64,000 bases of DNA from Embleya sp049739465 (GTDB lineage Bacteria; Actinomycetota; Actinomycetes; Streptomycetales; Streptomycetaceae), in the NCBI RefSeq assembly GCF_049739465.1, contig NZ_JBMHHY010000037.1, positions 41,935 to 105,934 on the forward strand, read 5' to 3'. Of this stretch, positions 47,001 through 56,088 are shown one piece after another. A program made the position numbers and the translations under genes. Position 1 is the first letter of the stretch. Each line of letters opens with the position of its first letter. Below the pieces are notes generated by a model. It was given only the letters and a program-made list of their open reading frames with translations, searched no databases and was not told the DNA's origin.

Positions 47001-48105
47001 ACCTCGGCAGGTCAAATCGCTGAAGGAGCTGCGGGATCGGTTGCCGGAGCGCAGCCGGGGGTGGGCGGAGGAGCTGTTGCGGCTGTGGGAGGTCACGCTG
47101 CCGGCGGCACTGGACCTGTCCTTCGCGCACCAGGGGGCGAACCGGGACTCGTTGCGGGAGTTGGAGTACCTCGACGAGGGGCCCGGGGACGACTTCGGGA
47201 CGCGTGGTGGTGCGCCGGAGTGGGCCGGGGAGGACCGGGGGCGGGGGCGCGACGAGCGTTACGACCGGGAGCGGCGCGGGCCGGAGTGGGACCAGCGCCA
47301 CCACGACGACCGGGAGCTGCGCGGCCGGGAGCGCGAGCGCGACGAGTGGGACCGCGAGCCGCGCCGGCCGAGGCAGCCGCCCGAGCCCCGGGACGCCGGC
47401 GAGTGGGAGCGCCGGTCGGGCACCGAGTCGGGCCGGGCGACGTTCGACGACGTGGGAGGGCGCCGGGAGCGTCGGGACGTGCCGGAGCCGCGCCGGCGGG
47501 ACGAGTGGCGGGACCCGGGCGAGCCCGAGGTCACCCGCGACCTCGGCCGGCCGAACCTGGACAAGCCCGGCGACCACCGCCGCGAGGAGCGCGACCACCC
47601 GCCCGGGCCGGAACGACGCGGGTGGCCCGATCCGTACGACCCCTACGACGATCCGTACGACGCGCGCCCTCCGCGCCCGGACCGCGAACCCCGCGCCGCC
47701 GCGCGCCGGGAGCCGCCGGTCGACCCGTACGCCGCGCCCGAGTCCCGTGCTCCGGTGGGCGGTTCGGCTCGCCACGATCGCTACGACGAGCCCGGGCGCG
47801 ACCAACGGCCCGAGCCGCGTGGGCCGTTGCCCGGGGACGACCCCGGTGACGGGCCGGATCCACGGGCCGCGTCGGCCGGATCGGACCGCTACGAAGGGCC
47901 CGAGTCGCGTGCTTCGTTCGGCGGCGGCGATCCGTCCGACGTGACCCGCCCGCTCGGCGCGTTCGATCCTCGGGATCGGCGCGAGCCCGGGGATCCGGAC
48001 GACCGGACGGTGCGGTTGCCCGGATTGGACCACACCCGGCGGTCGGACCCACCGGGCGAACTCGACGAGCGGGACGGGCGCGAGTTGCCCGGGGGTGGCC
48101 GGTGA
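44023..48105 (+). CDS. Very large tubulin-like (Tubulin_2-type) protein
   Basis: A 1360-residue protein. The N-terminus SMLFVGLGGTGCLIGAELERRL and IAGGTGCGIFYDYLHLIGEAF (~200) correspond to the nucleotide-binding glycine loops of tubulin/FtsZ relatives, as in the Pfam tubulin-like family. A mostly helical middle of ~850 residues follows (SHxxQ-type coiled stretches around residues 450-520). The last ~310 residues are extremely charged and disordered (RDERYDRERR, DPYDPYDDPYD). It probably assembles as a GTP-driven scaffold. It overlaps the next gene (GTGA). GTG 44023 has AGGAGG close by; ATG 44047 is an alternative. Confidence 0.82.
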   Translation: MAAQGRRGMSIHQSMLFVGLGGTGCLIGAELERRLREELCGADGTGLMQRLGGQLAPYQLPNCIQFVYADLNENELQRQRLRAAPPAHRAAADRNAHLTTQLVPPLNTYPEVARSLRINAAEETIPWLPAREGEPRVTPLRRGAGQLPTVGRAALFETFRHGLAPAMDPLRRAVGLISNGNDHLMALSGSQNNRNTCDVFVAFSIAGGTGCGIFYDYLHLIGEAFAQGYDGIKIYPLVLMPSAFDEERGGGRPAVLNAGRALLDLFQLVDDQNGQYAQEELDTGLGAPAGNLAVRYPGLESTRLRAGTVQTGFLFSRTSGIEREDLHRSVVSLVMSLIGTGLNPGGPELENAVIQGDLYQSFADSFINEGVRREVPAPSGIGACGVSTSLVASMTVPVDELADIVAGRLLAHAVRELTHDSRVAAEANLDRIKSFMSVAGLGELWLCAPPHVADPAPARGAAGIMQALNARSRAMEQALRQQEAQLRTHTAQLAEEFNHARGIRQLLADGDLFRARRVLFGDRRLHGDSDRPGVAGLLAHCSTEPTPPPGITVNAPHVPAIKDRAGGVVKAKWGDPEVQRALSAQQQWFEWRSRRNWHAQWGSQAEVWDRRMNYLRAVVDGLAQAFNDHRDQEEANFGRATRELYRQRSGVSYLLPPQGNLESFYRQVLRRFVDRERLPETAGAAQLLGKLLGAGIWQHAYEMGEEREGGPAAVTYVRDQIKQQVKTLFVEAGELNAQPLLPPVRDLLTRAATRRGASVGEEDLEQFVQKLAGMLPNGFSPEGSGELKVLIAHPGTTQDAEVRRYLERMLNIPNEPSRKIEFRAVEQESIVVVLFRSAMSLTEVPEVRQVLAQWSRSLDRQDPVDFLKWRQRLGFGYDWLATTEGHRAYILHRLLCAMWNGQVEVARGDRSSPEVVDIRLPHGSTTMRLPLRPFDRASSWGSLLRAYEEWTLTDDASVRREFAKQLMLTQPDGLGSRVREPAPLYRHFVHEVAPRQVKSLKELRDRLPERSRGWAEELLRLWEVTLPAALDLSFAHQGANRDSLRELEYLDEGPGDDFGTRGGAPEWAGEDRGRGRDERYDRERRGPEWDQRHHDDRELRGRERERDEWDREPRRPRQPPEPRDAGEWERRSGTESGRATFDDVGGRRERRDVPEPRRRDEWRDPGEPEVTRDLGRPNLDKPGDHRREERDHPPGPERRGWPDPYDPYDDPYDARPPRPDREPRAAARREPPVDPYAAPESRAPVGGSARHDRYDEPGRDQRPEPRGPLPGDDPGDGPDPRAASAGSDRYEGPESRASFGGGDPSDVTRPLGAFDPRDRREPGDPDDRTVRLPGLDHTRRSDPPGELDERDGRELPGGGR

Positions 48106-50561
48106 CCGAGAGCGCCGTTCCCGCGGCGAGTGTGCCGCACCCGCTGGTGATCGTGGTGGACCTGCGCACCGAGTACGACACCGTGCTGGCCGCACGCCGC
48201 TTCGCCGACGTGCAGACCGCCTACGCGCGCACCCGGGTGCCCGCCGGGACACGAAACGTGGACGCCGATCGGGTACTCGTGCTCGACTCGGTCGACGACC
48301 TGGTGGCGCACCGGCAGGCGTACGAGCGCATCTTCGCCGGCATGTACAGCAAGGTCGTATGCGTCGCGGTGGGCACACCGGTGGCCGGCTCGGTCGTACT
48401 GCGCCGACCCGGGCAACTCGCGGGCAGCGACGCCGCGACGTTGTGGGTGGGCGACGTCCGGGGCACCGAGTGGGCGCCGGGCCGGGCGCCCGGGGTCAGC
48501 CTCGGTCCGGACGACGCGGACGCGCTCGGGCCGCTGGTGGACGTACTCAGCCAGCCCGAGGTGTTCGACCAGGTGCTCGCCGGGGTGACCGAGATGCCCA
48601 GGTCGATCGCCGCGCCCGGGATGAGTGTGTTCGTCCATCGGATCCGCGACGACGCGGTCCGGCGGGCCCGGATCCGCGCGGTGCAGCGGCTGGTCGGCGC
48701 CGAGGGCGGGGTCGACCAGCCGTGGCCCGAACCGCTCGCGGCGCTCGCCGACGACCAGGGCGCGGGGCTTGCCTCGGCGGCCGGCGGCAGTCGGGAGTGT
48801 GTGCGTGCCGACGGGCTGCTCGCCGCCCGTTGGGCACAGGCCGAGCACGGCTTCGAGCGGGCCCGACAGCGATTGACCGGGCTGGCCGCGCCACTGGCCC
48901 TGTACGGTTCCACCGGCCGCGACGGGCGGCCGATCGACGCGGAGATCGCCGACTCGGCAGTCCTCCTGCGCGAATACCGGGACCTGGTCCGGCAGACCGT
49001 GGGACGCGGTGCGGCCGGCCTCGACGCGGACGGGCGGGCCTGGTTGGACCGACTCGGCGTGCTCGTCCCCGAACCGCCCGGCCTGGGCGCGACCTCCGTG
49101 GCCGCCGCGCTGCGCGAGCGCACCACCGCCGCGTTCGAACGCCCCGAGGGGCTGCGCGGGTTGGCCGGGCGGCTGCGCGAACTCGCCGACCGGATCGCCC
49201 CGGGCGCGGGCGCCTCGCGGGCCCACGAGGTCGATCAGACCTGCTCGGACGGCTTCCTGACCCGCTACCTGCGTCCGGCCGTGTTCCCGCTCGGCCCCGG
49301 GCAGGTCGGCATCGTCGGCGGGCTGCTCGTCGGGGCCTTCCTGACCGCGCTGTGGCCCGCGCTCGGGCTGCTCGGCGCCGGTCTCGCGGTGTTGCTCGGG
49401 GTGCTCGGGCCGACGCTGATCACGATGCGCCGCCCCGACCGAGGGACCCGGCCGATATTGCCCACCGAGGCGCTGCCGATGATCGTGGTGGCCGGCCTGG
49501 TGACCCTGGTCGGTGCGGTCCTCGGGGTGCTCGCGGGGCGCGCGTGGGGTCCGCCGACCGGCGTGGGGCCGCTCGCCCTGCTGCTCGGCCCGGCCGTACT
49601 GGTCGTGCTGCCCGGTCTGGACTGGATGGTGCGGGTGCGGCACTGGGACCGGGCCCTCGGGCTGGGCGCGGCGAGCCGGGCGCTGCACGGACTGCACGGC
49701 GTGCTCGTACGCACCGTGTGGAACGACTGGGCGCTGGCCGCGCCGCGCCGCGAGGCGGTGGACCGGGCGACCGTACTGGCCGCCCTGTTGGAGGAGAGCG
49801 CGACCATCCTGGCCGAGGACGCGGCCCCGCCGGCGCGGCAGTTCACCGATGAGCCGGCCGCCCCCGAGCCGGTCGGCGCGATGTTCGGCACCGGCGCCCC
49901 GCCGACGCCGGGTCGATCGGCCCGGCCGACGACTCCGCCGCCGGGCGCGGGCGCGAGTACGGGCGGGAGTGTGGGCGCGAGTCTCCACGACACGGTGCTC
50001 GGCGATCTGGTGGACGCGCTGCACGCCGCGTTCGAACCGCTGTGGCCGCTCCTGGAACGTGATCCGGCGGAGGCGTCGCGCCGTGGCGCCGGGCCCGAAC
50101 TGCGGCCGGTACTGCACGCGTACACCGACCACCTCGCGCACCACGGTGTGCAGGCCGCGCCGCCGTTCGGGCGCGGCAGCCAGGACCGTCCGCACGTGGG
50201 GGAGGCGGTCGGCGGCGACGCGGACCGGATCGCCGAACTGCTCGCCCAGCCCGCCGACCGCTCGATGTTGCAACTGTGCGCGGCGGACCAGCTGATCCTG
50301 CTCGACCACACGCCCACCCACGCACGAGGGGTGCGCTTCGCGCCGCGCGGGGTGCGCCCGGCGGTGCGCGAGGCGTTGCGCGAACGCAGCGCCGGGCACC
50401 TGCTCGAGCCCGAGCTGGTGTGGACCGGCGGCGGCCGGCTGGCCGGCGTACTGCGCCTGTTGCCGCTGCTCCCGGGATCCGTGGACGACGCGCGGATCTG
50501 GGAGGAGGGCGCCGGCGGCGCGCCGACCGACCCGGAGCGCGACGGCGGATGGGCCCGATGA
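48102..50561 (+). CDS. Four-TM membrane protein of the conflict-type island
   Basis: An 819-residue protein of unrecognised family. Residues ~1-400 are soluble alpha/beta with PLVIVVDLRTEYDTVLAARRF near the start. Four hydrophobic spans follow (~405-520; VGIVGGLLVGAFLTALWPALGLLGAGLAVLLG, IVVAGLVTLVGAVLGVLAG, LALLLGPAVLVVLPGL). The C-terminal ~300 residues are cytosolic, broken by a Pro/Gly linker near 610. GTG 48102 overlaps the tubulin-like stop and the end overlaps the kinase start, so the three are made together. It may anchor the scaffold to the membrane. Confidence 0.8.
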   Translation: MTESAVPAASVPHPLVIVVDLRTEYDTVLAARRFADVQTAYARTRVPAGTRNVDADRVLVLDSVDDLVAHRQAYERIFAGMYSKVVCVAVGTPVAGSVVLRRPGQLAGSDAATLWVGDVRGTEWAPGRAPGVSLGPDDADALGPLVDVLSQPEVFDQVLAGVTEMPRSIAAPGMSVFVHRIRDDAVRRARIRAVQRLVGAEGGVDQPWPEPLAALADDQGAGLASAAGGSRECVRADGLLAARWAQAEHGFERARQRLTGLAAPLALYGSTGRDGRPIDAEIADSAVLLREYRDLVRQTVGRGAAGLDADGRAWLDRLGVLVPEPPGLGATSVAAALRERTTAAFERPEGLRGLAGRLRELADRIAPGAGASRAHEVDQTCSDGFLTRYLRPAVFPLGPGQVGIVGGLLVGAFLTALWPALGLLGAGLAVLLGVLGPTLITMRRPDRGTRPILPTEALPMIVVAGLVTLVGAVLGVLAGRAWGPPTGVGPLALLLGPAVLVVLPGLDWMVRVRHWDRALGLGAASRALHGLHGVLVRTVWNDWALAAPRREAVDRATVLAALLEESATILAEDAAPPARQFTDEPAAPEPVGAMFGTGAPPTPGRSARPTTPPPGAGASTGGSVGASLHDTVLGDLVDALHAAFEPLWPLLERDPAEASRRGAGPELRPVLHAYTDHLAHHGVQAAPPFGRGSQDRPHVGEAVGGDADRIAELLAQPADRSMLQLCAADQLILLDHTPTHARGVRFAPRGVRPAVREALRERSAGHLLEPELVWTGGGRLAGVLRLLPLLPGSVDDARIWEEGAGGAPTDPERDGGWAR

Positions 50562-51613
50562 GCCCGGCGCCCGGGGACGCCCGCGAGGAAAAGCTCGGCT
50601 ACACCGACCCCGAGGGCCGGTCGGTGGAGCGCCGGGTGGAGTACGGCCCGGATCGACCCGCCGCACCGGGGGAGCCGTTCCGGATCCGCGACGTGCGCGA
50701 CGTGGAGGACGGCAGCGTCTTCGTCCAGAAGCGGCTCGGCGTGCTCGATCCGCGCCGCCGGGTGGGCGCCGAGGCGGGCCTGGAGACGGAGATCCGGGTG
50801 TTGTTGCGGCTGGTGCGCAGCTTCGGCGCGGCCGGGTATCCGCGCGAGCTGGCCCGGATCGCCGGCCACGACTTCGACGGCGTCGAACCGTTCCTCCTGC
50901 TCGAGGCGGTGCCCGGTCCACCCGCCGAGGAGGTGGTCGGCAGGCTGCTGACCGAGGAGCAGGACGCGTTTCGGCGCGCACTCTTTCGCGCGGTCCGCTA
51001 CCTGGAGACGGCCGGCGTCGTACACGGCGACCTGACCCCCACCAGCGTGCGCTGGCACCGTGAGCAACGCCGGCTCTGCGTCACCGACTTCGGCCACGCG
51101 GCGCTGGCCGGCGAACCACGCAGCAGCCTGGGTGTCGCACAGTGGGCCGCGCCGGGGCCGCTGCGCGGACCCGGGCCCGCCGACTCGCGCGACGACGTCT
51201 GGTCGGCCGGGCAGGTCGCCTACCACGTCACCACCGCCCGCCCGGTCCGCCAGGGCCTGGCCCCGGTCGGCGTGGAGACCCAGGGTGTCCTGCTCGACCT
51301 GCTCCAGGGCGTGTTCGCGGCCGACCCGCAGGGCCGGCCGGGACCGGCCGAACTGCTGCGCCGGTTGGCCGAGCCGGATCCGTACGTACCCGGCCACGCC
51401 CAGTACGACCCGCTCGCCGAGGGGCGGCGCGGCTACGCGGCGGCCCTGGAGCGCAAGCGGCAGCGCATGCCGCTGCCCGGCCAACCGGCGCCGCCCCGCG
51501 CCGCGCCCGAGGAGCGCCCGTACCCCGTACTGCCGCCGAAGCCCGCCGAACCGCCCGGCGCCGCGCCGAAGCCGGGTCGATTCCGGCTCTTCGGAAAGAA
51601 CCAACCCGGTTGA
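50558..51613 (+). CDS. Divergent protein-kinase-fold protein
   Basis: A 351-residue protein with kinase landmarks in order: the Lys in SVFVQKRL, the catalytic loop VVHGDLTPTSVRW, DFG in CVTDFGHAAL, and SRDDVWSAGQVAYHV of subdomain IX. HRD reads HGD and the loop Asn that binds Mg is Ser (HGDLTPTS), while the glycine-rich loop is not evident, so activity may be weak or absent. The last 60 residues are Pro-rich. ATG 50558 overlaps the preceding stop. It probably phosphorylates or recruits other members of the island. Confidence 0.82.
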   Translation: MSPAPGDAREEKLGYTDPEGRSVERRVEYGPDRPAAPGEPFRIRDVRDVEDGSVFVQKRLGVLDPRRRVGAEAGLETEIRVLLRLVRSFGAAGYPRELARIAGHDFDGVEPFLLLEAVPGPPAEEVVGRLLTEEQDAFRRALFRAVRYLETAGVVHGDLTPTSVRWHREQRRLCVTDFGHAALAGEPRSSLGVAQWAAPGPLRGPGPADSRDDVWSAGQVAYHVTTARPVRQGLAPVGVETQGVLLDLLQGVFAADPQGRPGPAELLRRLAEPDPYVPGHAQYDPLAEGRRGYAAALERKRQRMPLPGQPAPPRAAPEERPYPVLPPKPAEPPGAAPKPGRFRLFGKNQPG

Positions 51614-51656
51614 ACGCCATGGCAGGTACGGCAGGTACGGCAGGTGAGGTCGGCTG

Positions 51657-53972
51657 ATGTTGCATCAGATCGTGTACCGATGGGACCCGGACGGACTGCT
51701 CGGGCGACGCGGCATCGTTCCGGTCGCCACGTCGCTCGGCCGCGACGAGGTGTTCGGTTGGCATACCCGCACCCGGCTGGGCCGGGCGGTCACCATGGAC
51801 TACGGCGACCCCGCGTGCCCGGCGTCCAGCCTGTGTCTGCTCGACACCCCGCTCGGCGTCGCGCTGATCCGCCGCGAGTTCAGCCCGGACGCGCGCCGGC
51901 AGCGGCTGAACAACTCGGCCCACGTCCTGGTCGGCCCCCGGGACAGCATCGCGCCGTTCGACGCGATCGCGTGGGGCTCGATGGGCCGGAAGGGGCCCGG
52001 CGCGCTCGACCTGGACACGGTGCCGCCCGGCTACGGACTGCGGCCGCTGTCCGACGACCGGCTGGCCGCGGCCTTCGAGGTCGCGGCCGGCGAACTGCAC
52101 GAGCGGGCCCGCCGCCTCGCCGACCCGCTGGAGGTGCTGGTCGCCGCGGTACTGCGCAGGCCCCGGGCCCGGCTGGCGCTGCTGCCCGCCACGGCCGAGG
52201 ACGCCACCGTGCTGCTGTGGGGCCTGCAGCACCTCCTGACCGCGCTGCTCCCGGGCCCGTGGACGTTCTCCACCTTCGAGGTGGACGACGCGGCGCCCGA
52301 CCCCGAGGACGCGCCCCGGTTCATCGCGCTGCCCCGAGTGCCGAACAATCCGCCGGGGACCCGGGTCCGGGTCGACCTGACCGGGCACGGCGAGCCCTAC
52401 GACGCGCCGCGCGAACTGGCCCGGCGGATCGTGAAGTACTACGTGGGCGCCGGCTGGGCGGGCTTCCACCGGCTGCTCAACGTGCCCACCGAGGTACACA
52501 CGCTGCCGGAGGCAGGCCGGGTGGACGCGGTGCGCGAACGCCTCGACGCGCTCGGCAGCCGCCAGGAGGCGCGGAGTCGGCCGCGCGAGACGGGGCCCGG
52601 AACGGGCGGAGCATCCGGTGCGCCCGGTACATCCGGAACCCCTGGAACTCCCGGAACTTCCGGAGCGGTTGGGATGCCCGGGGGTGCCGGCGCCCCCGGG
52701 ACGACCGGGACGACCGGGACGCCCGGGAGCGCCGGGGCGCGGGGGACGTCCGGAACGCGGGGGACCTCCGGAACGCCCGCGCCCACGCCGTCGCGGGAGA
52801 GCGCCGGCGACGTCCGACGCGCGACGCCCGAACCGGCCTCCGCCGAGGCCCCGCCGGCCGCCGTCCGGGCCGCCGGTCCCATCGACCCGAATCGACCCGT
52901 GGTGCGCTGCCCCTACTGCCTGGACCTGGTCCGCTGGAACGAACACGACCTCTACGAACGCGACGCGCGGCTGCGCTACGAACGGGTGGACCTGAGCACG
53001 GTCACCGACCCGATCAAGCGGCACGACCGACTGCGCGCCACCTTCATGCGCTGCCCCAACCCGACCGGGGACGAGGAGCGCGAACACTACCTGCCGACCA
53101 ACTATCTGATCCACGAACCGCCGCTGGTGATCGGCCTGATCGGCGACGGCCTCTCCGGCAAGACGCACCTGCTCGCCGCGATGATCGCCGAGATCGACGC
53201 GGGCGGGCTTCGACCGTACGGGGTCACCCACATGCCGGTGGACGCCGATCAGCACCAGGACTACCTGCACAACCGGGTCGATCCGCTCCAGCGCGGGCAC
53301 ATGCTCGCGACCACGGTCAACCACCAGGGCAACCTGGTCCAGTTCGCGGACGCGCTGCTCCTGCGCACCGCCGGGCGGACCCGGCCGATCGCGTTCTTCG
53401 ACGTCAGCGGGGAGGACCTGGCCCGGGGCGGCCGGGAGATGCAATTCCTGGCCGCCGCGGACGCGTTCGTCTTCGTGGTGGACCCGGTGGTCGCGGTCGA
53501 CCTGCCGGAGCTGCGCGGGTTGACCGGGGACGGGGACGAGCCGACCGGCCTGCGCCGGGGTGACCGGACGTTCGCCGCGGTGATGGACCGGCTGCCCCGT
53601 ACCGACGAGTTGCTCGGCCAACCGGTCGCCGTCGCGGTGACCAAGTCCGACCTGATCCGGTTCGAGCCGCCCGTGGACGCGTGGTTGGGCTCGCAGGCGC
53701 CCCGGATCGGGGTGGTCGACCCGGCCAGGGTGGCCGCCGAGTGCCGAGACGTGTACTCGTTCCTGTCCGCGCACGACGCGGCGGCCTGGCTGAGCCCGTT
53801 CGAGGAATTCCGGCGCTGCACGATGCACTTCGTCTCGGCCACCGGCGCGCGGGATCGGGACGGCCGATTCCCCGGCGGCATCCGGCCGCGCCGGGTTCTC
53901 GAACCCATCGTGTCCATCCTCGCGATGTGCGACATGCTCGATCAGGCCGGCATCGAGCGGGTGGGGGTGTGA
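51657..53972 (+). CDS. GAP1-type domain fused to a TRAFAC-class GTPase
   Basis: A 771-residue fusion. Residues 1-300 form the GAP1-N2/M-like region (HQIVYRWDPDGLLGRRG, PWTFSTFEVDD). Residues ~320-385 are a collagen-like Gly-X-Y run (GTSGTPGTPGTSG). A zinc ribbon follows (CPYC ... RCPNP, ~420-470). The GTPase has Walker A GDGLSGKTHL (G496-K502), DVSGED as DxxG, and TKSD as the guanine-specificity motif. GAP1 proteins and these GTPases normally occur as separate neighbouring genes in predicted NTPase-based conflict systems. Here the sensor/adaptor and switch are one chain. ATG 51657. Confidence 0.82.
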   Translation: MLHQIVYRWDPDGLLGRRGIVPVATSLGRDEVFGWHTRTRLGRAVTMDYGDPACPASSLCLLDTPLGVALIRREFSPDARRQRLNNSAHVLVGPRDSIAPFDAIAWGSMGRKGPGALDLDTVPPGYGLRPLSDDRLAAAFEVAAGELHERARRLADPLEVLVAAVLRRPRARLALLPATAEDATVLLWGLQHLLTALLPGPWTFSTFEVDDAAPDPEDAPRFIALPRVPNNPPGTRVRVDLTGHGEPYDAPRELARRIVKYYVGAGWAGFHRLLNVPTEVHTLPEAGRVDAVRERLDALGSRQEARSRPRETGPGTGGASGAPGTSGTPGTPGTSGAVGMPGGAGAPGTTGTTGTPGSAGARGTSGTRGTSGTPAPTPSRESAGDVRRATPEPASAEAPPAAVRAAGPIDPNRPVVRCPYCLDLVRWNEHDLYERDARLRYERVDLSTVTDPIKRHDRLRATFMRCPNPTGDEEREHYLPTNYLIHEPPLVIGLIGDGLSGKTHLLAAMIAEIDAGGLRPYGVTHMPVDADQHQDYLHNRVDPLQRGHMLATTVNHQGNLVQFADALLLRTAGRTRPIAFFDVSGEDLARGGREMQFLAAADAFVFVVDPVVAVDLPELRGLTGDGDEPTGLRRGDRTFAAVMDRLPRTDELLGQPVAVAVTKSDLIRFEPPVDAWLGSQAPRIGVVDPARVAAECRDVYSFLSAHDAAAWLSPFEEFRRCTMHFVSATGARDRDGRFPGGIRPRRVLEPIVSILAMCDMLDQAGIERVGV

Positions 53973-53973
53973 G

Positions 53974-56088
53974 ATGGCATCGGACGCCACAGGGGACGCA
54001 CTGGACCAGATCGTCTATCGCTGGAGCTACGAGCACCTGCTCGGCGGTCGGGGGATGGGTCCGGTCGCCACCTCGCTGACCCCCGACCGGCTCCGGGACT
54101 GGCACGGCGGTCTGGACAACCACGTCTCGATGGACCGTTCGTTCCCGGAGACACCCGCGTGGAGCTTCAGCCGGGTGCGCCTGGAGGAGCGGCACGCGCT
54201 GATCCTGCGCGAGGCCGCGATCCACGGCACCAACCGGCCCGGCACCAACGCACACGTCCTCCTGGACCCCACGCTCGGCGTCTCCGGGCACCGGATGCTG
54301 GCCACCGCGTGGCTGCACGAGCGGCAGGGCGGCGGGCTCACCGGATCCGGGGTCCCGCTCGCCGACGTGCCCGAGAACGTACCGATGCGCACCGGCTCGA
54401 TCCGCCCGGACTCGGTGGACCGGGCGGTGTGCGCACGGATCCGCGAACAGGCGCGGGCGCACGCCGAGTTGCTCGAAGTGGTGCTCGCCGCCGTGTTGCG
54501 CGACCACCTGCGGACCTTCACCCTGCATCTGCACCACGTCGGCCCGGACATCGTGCCGCTGCTCTGGGGCGTGTTCGATCTGGCCCAGCCGCTCGCGCCG
54601 GGGATGTGGACCTTCTCCACGTACGAGACCAGCGACGCGTCGCTCAAGCCGCGCTTCGTCCTGGTCCCGCGCTGGCCCAACACGCCGGAGCCGAGCAACC
54701 GGCTGCGGATCGACCCGCGTGCGGAACCACAGCCGGGACAGGACGTGTTCCGGGACGCGGCGGGCTTCCTGGTGCAGCTGTACTGCACACGCCCGTGGGC
54801 CGAGGTGGACGCGTTGCTGCTGAAGCTGGAGCAGGCGGCGGGGAAGAACGCCTCGTACGCGGACGTCGCCGATCTGGTGCTGCGGCTGGAGGCGGACCGC
54901 ACGGGCGCGGTGCGGACGGTGGGACCGGGGGTGGGGCTCGAATCGGGGTCCGGGGTCGGGTCGGGAGCGGGGCCGGTGACGGGGCCGGTGGCGGGGCCGT
55001 ACGGCGACCCGGCGGCGCAGGGTGCCGACGACCTCGGCGTGATCGGATACACGGAGACGTGGATCACCGGCGATGCGCAGGATGAGTCGCATGAATCGTA
55101 CGAGTTGCCTGAATTACACGAGTTGCACGAGTTGCACGAGTCGGATACGCCCGGTGAGCCGGATCGGGACGGGTTCGGTCGGGCCACTCCGCGACCCGGG
55201 CGGGCTGTGCCGGTCCGACCCGAGAGGCCCGACGAGCCGGACGAGCCCGACGAGCCGTGGCAGGGGCCGTCGGCGGGTGCCGGTGGGGCCGGGCCGATGC
55301 CGTCGTTTCGGCCGACCGTCGGCGGCGGTGGGCCGTTCGTGCCGATCCCGCCCCGACCGGACCGGCTCGCGGCGCCGCCGGCCGGCAGGACCGCCCGGCC
55401 CGCGCCGGGCGACTCCGGGGGCCGTCCGGTGTTGCCGACGAACCCCTCGGCGAACCCGGCCGGGCGCGGCAGTTGGGACCGGGCCGGATGGGAGCGACTG
55501 GGCGCGGGCCGCAACGGCTTCACCGCGCTCGACCAGGCCGCCCGGCAACTGGCCCGGAGTGGTGGGCAGCCGACCCGCGAGTTCCACGAGCTGCTGGCCC
55601 GGGTCGACCCCGCCACCCTGGCGGTCGCACTCCTGCTGGCCCGGCCGCCGCTGCTGGCCCCGGTGGTCCACCTGCTCGACCGACTCCTGGACCGCGACGA
55701 TGTGGCGGGGGTGCGGCAGAGTACGCACACCAGGGAGACGTACGCGCGGGTGCTCGGCCGGCTGCACGAGGACATCAACACCCTGGACGGGTGCGGCGCG
55801 CCGCGTGAGACGGTGTGTCGGCTGGTGGGGACGATGACCCGGCTCACCGTGGGCGACGGCAAACGGACCAGGTTCGGCGGCGATGTGTTGCCCACGCTCG
55901 GCACCGACATCGCGGGCACGGTCTGGGCCCTTCGCACGTCCTTGAAGGTGTGGGCGGATTATCAGTGCGTGCTTCGGGACGGGCTGCGCGCCTCGCCCCG
56001 ACACCGCGAGTCGTACCTGCTCGAACTCGGCAGACTGGTCGACGAGAGCTTCCGGAACACGCCGCACAGGACGGAACCGCAACCATGA
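53974..56088 (+). CDS. GAP1-like GTPase-associated protein, paralogue 2
   Basis: A 704-residue protein with the same N-terminal module as its neighbours (DQIVYRWSYEHLLGGRGMGPVATSL, later MWTFSTYETSD), about 330 residues. A low-complexity linker follows (GVGSGAGPVTGPVAGPYG; ELPELHELHELHESD; DEPDEPDEP). A helical C-terminal domain (~510-690; LDQAARQLARSGGQPTREFHELL, LLARPPLLAPVVHLLDRLLDRD) may be GAP1-C-like. No nucleotide-binding motif. ATG 53974 is one base after the previous stop, and the end overlaps the next start (ATGA). Confidence 0.78.
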   Translation: MASDATGDALDQIVYRWSYEHLLGGRGMGPVATSLTPDRLRDWHGGLDNHVSMDRSFPETPAWSFSRVRLEERHALILREAAIHGTNRPGTNAHVLLDPTLGVSGHRMLATAWLHERQGGGLTGSGVPLADVPENVPMRTGSIRPDSVDRAVCARIREQARAHAELLEVVLAAVLRDHLRTFTLHLHHVGPDIVPLLWGVFDLAQPLAPGMWTFSTYETSDASLKPRFVLVPRWPNTPEPSNRLRIDPRAEPQPGQDVFRDAAGFLVQLYCTRPWAEVDALLLKLEQAAGKNASYADVADLVLRLEADRTGAVRTVGPGVGLESGSGVGSGAGPVTGPVAGPYGDPAAQGADDLGVIGYTETWITGDAQDESHESYELPELHELHELHESDTPGEPDRDGFGRATPRPGRAVPVRPERPDEPDEPDEPWQGPSAGAGGAGPMPSFRPTVGGGGPFVPIPPRPDRLAAPPAGRTARPAPGDSGGRPVLPTNPSANPAGRGSWDRAGWERLGAGRNGFTALDQAARQLARSGGQPTREFHELLARVDPATLAVALLLARPPLLAPVVHLLDRLLDRDDVAGVRQSTHTRETYARVLGRLHEDINTLDGCGAPRETVCRLVGTMTRLTVGDGKRTRFGGDVLPTLGTDIAGTVWALRTSLKVWADYQCVLRDGLRASPRHRESYLLELGRLVDESFRNTPHRTEPQP

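Noticed and set aside
43999..48378. A 1459-codon open frame on the minus strand
   Set aside because: It is the antisense shadow of the tubulin-like gene in very G+C-rich DNA; composition is Arg/Pro/Gln-rich with no domain resemblance.
52611..52780. Frameshift between a GAP1 gene and a GTPase gene
   Set aside because: The same frame carries regular Gly-X-Y codons across the whole linker and both flanking domains, with no stop or restart.
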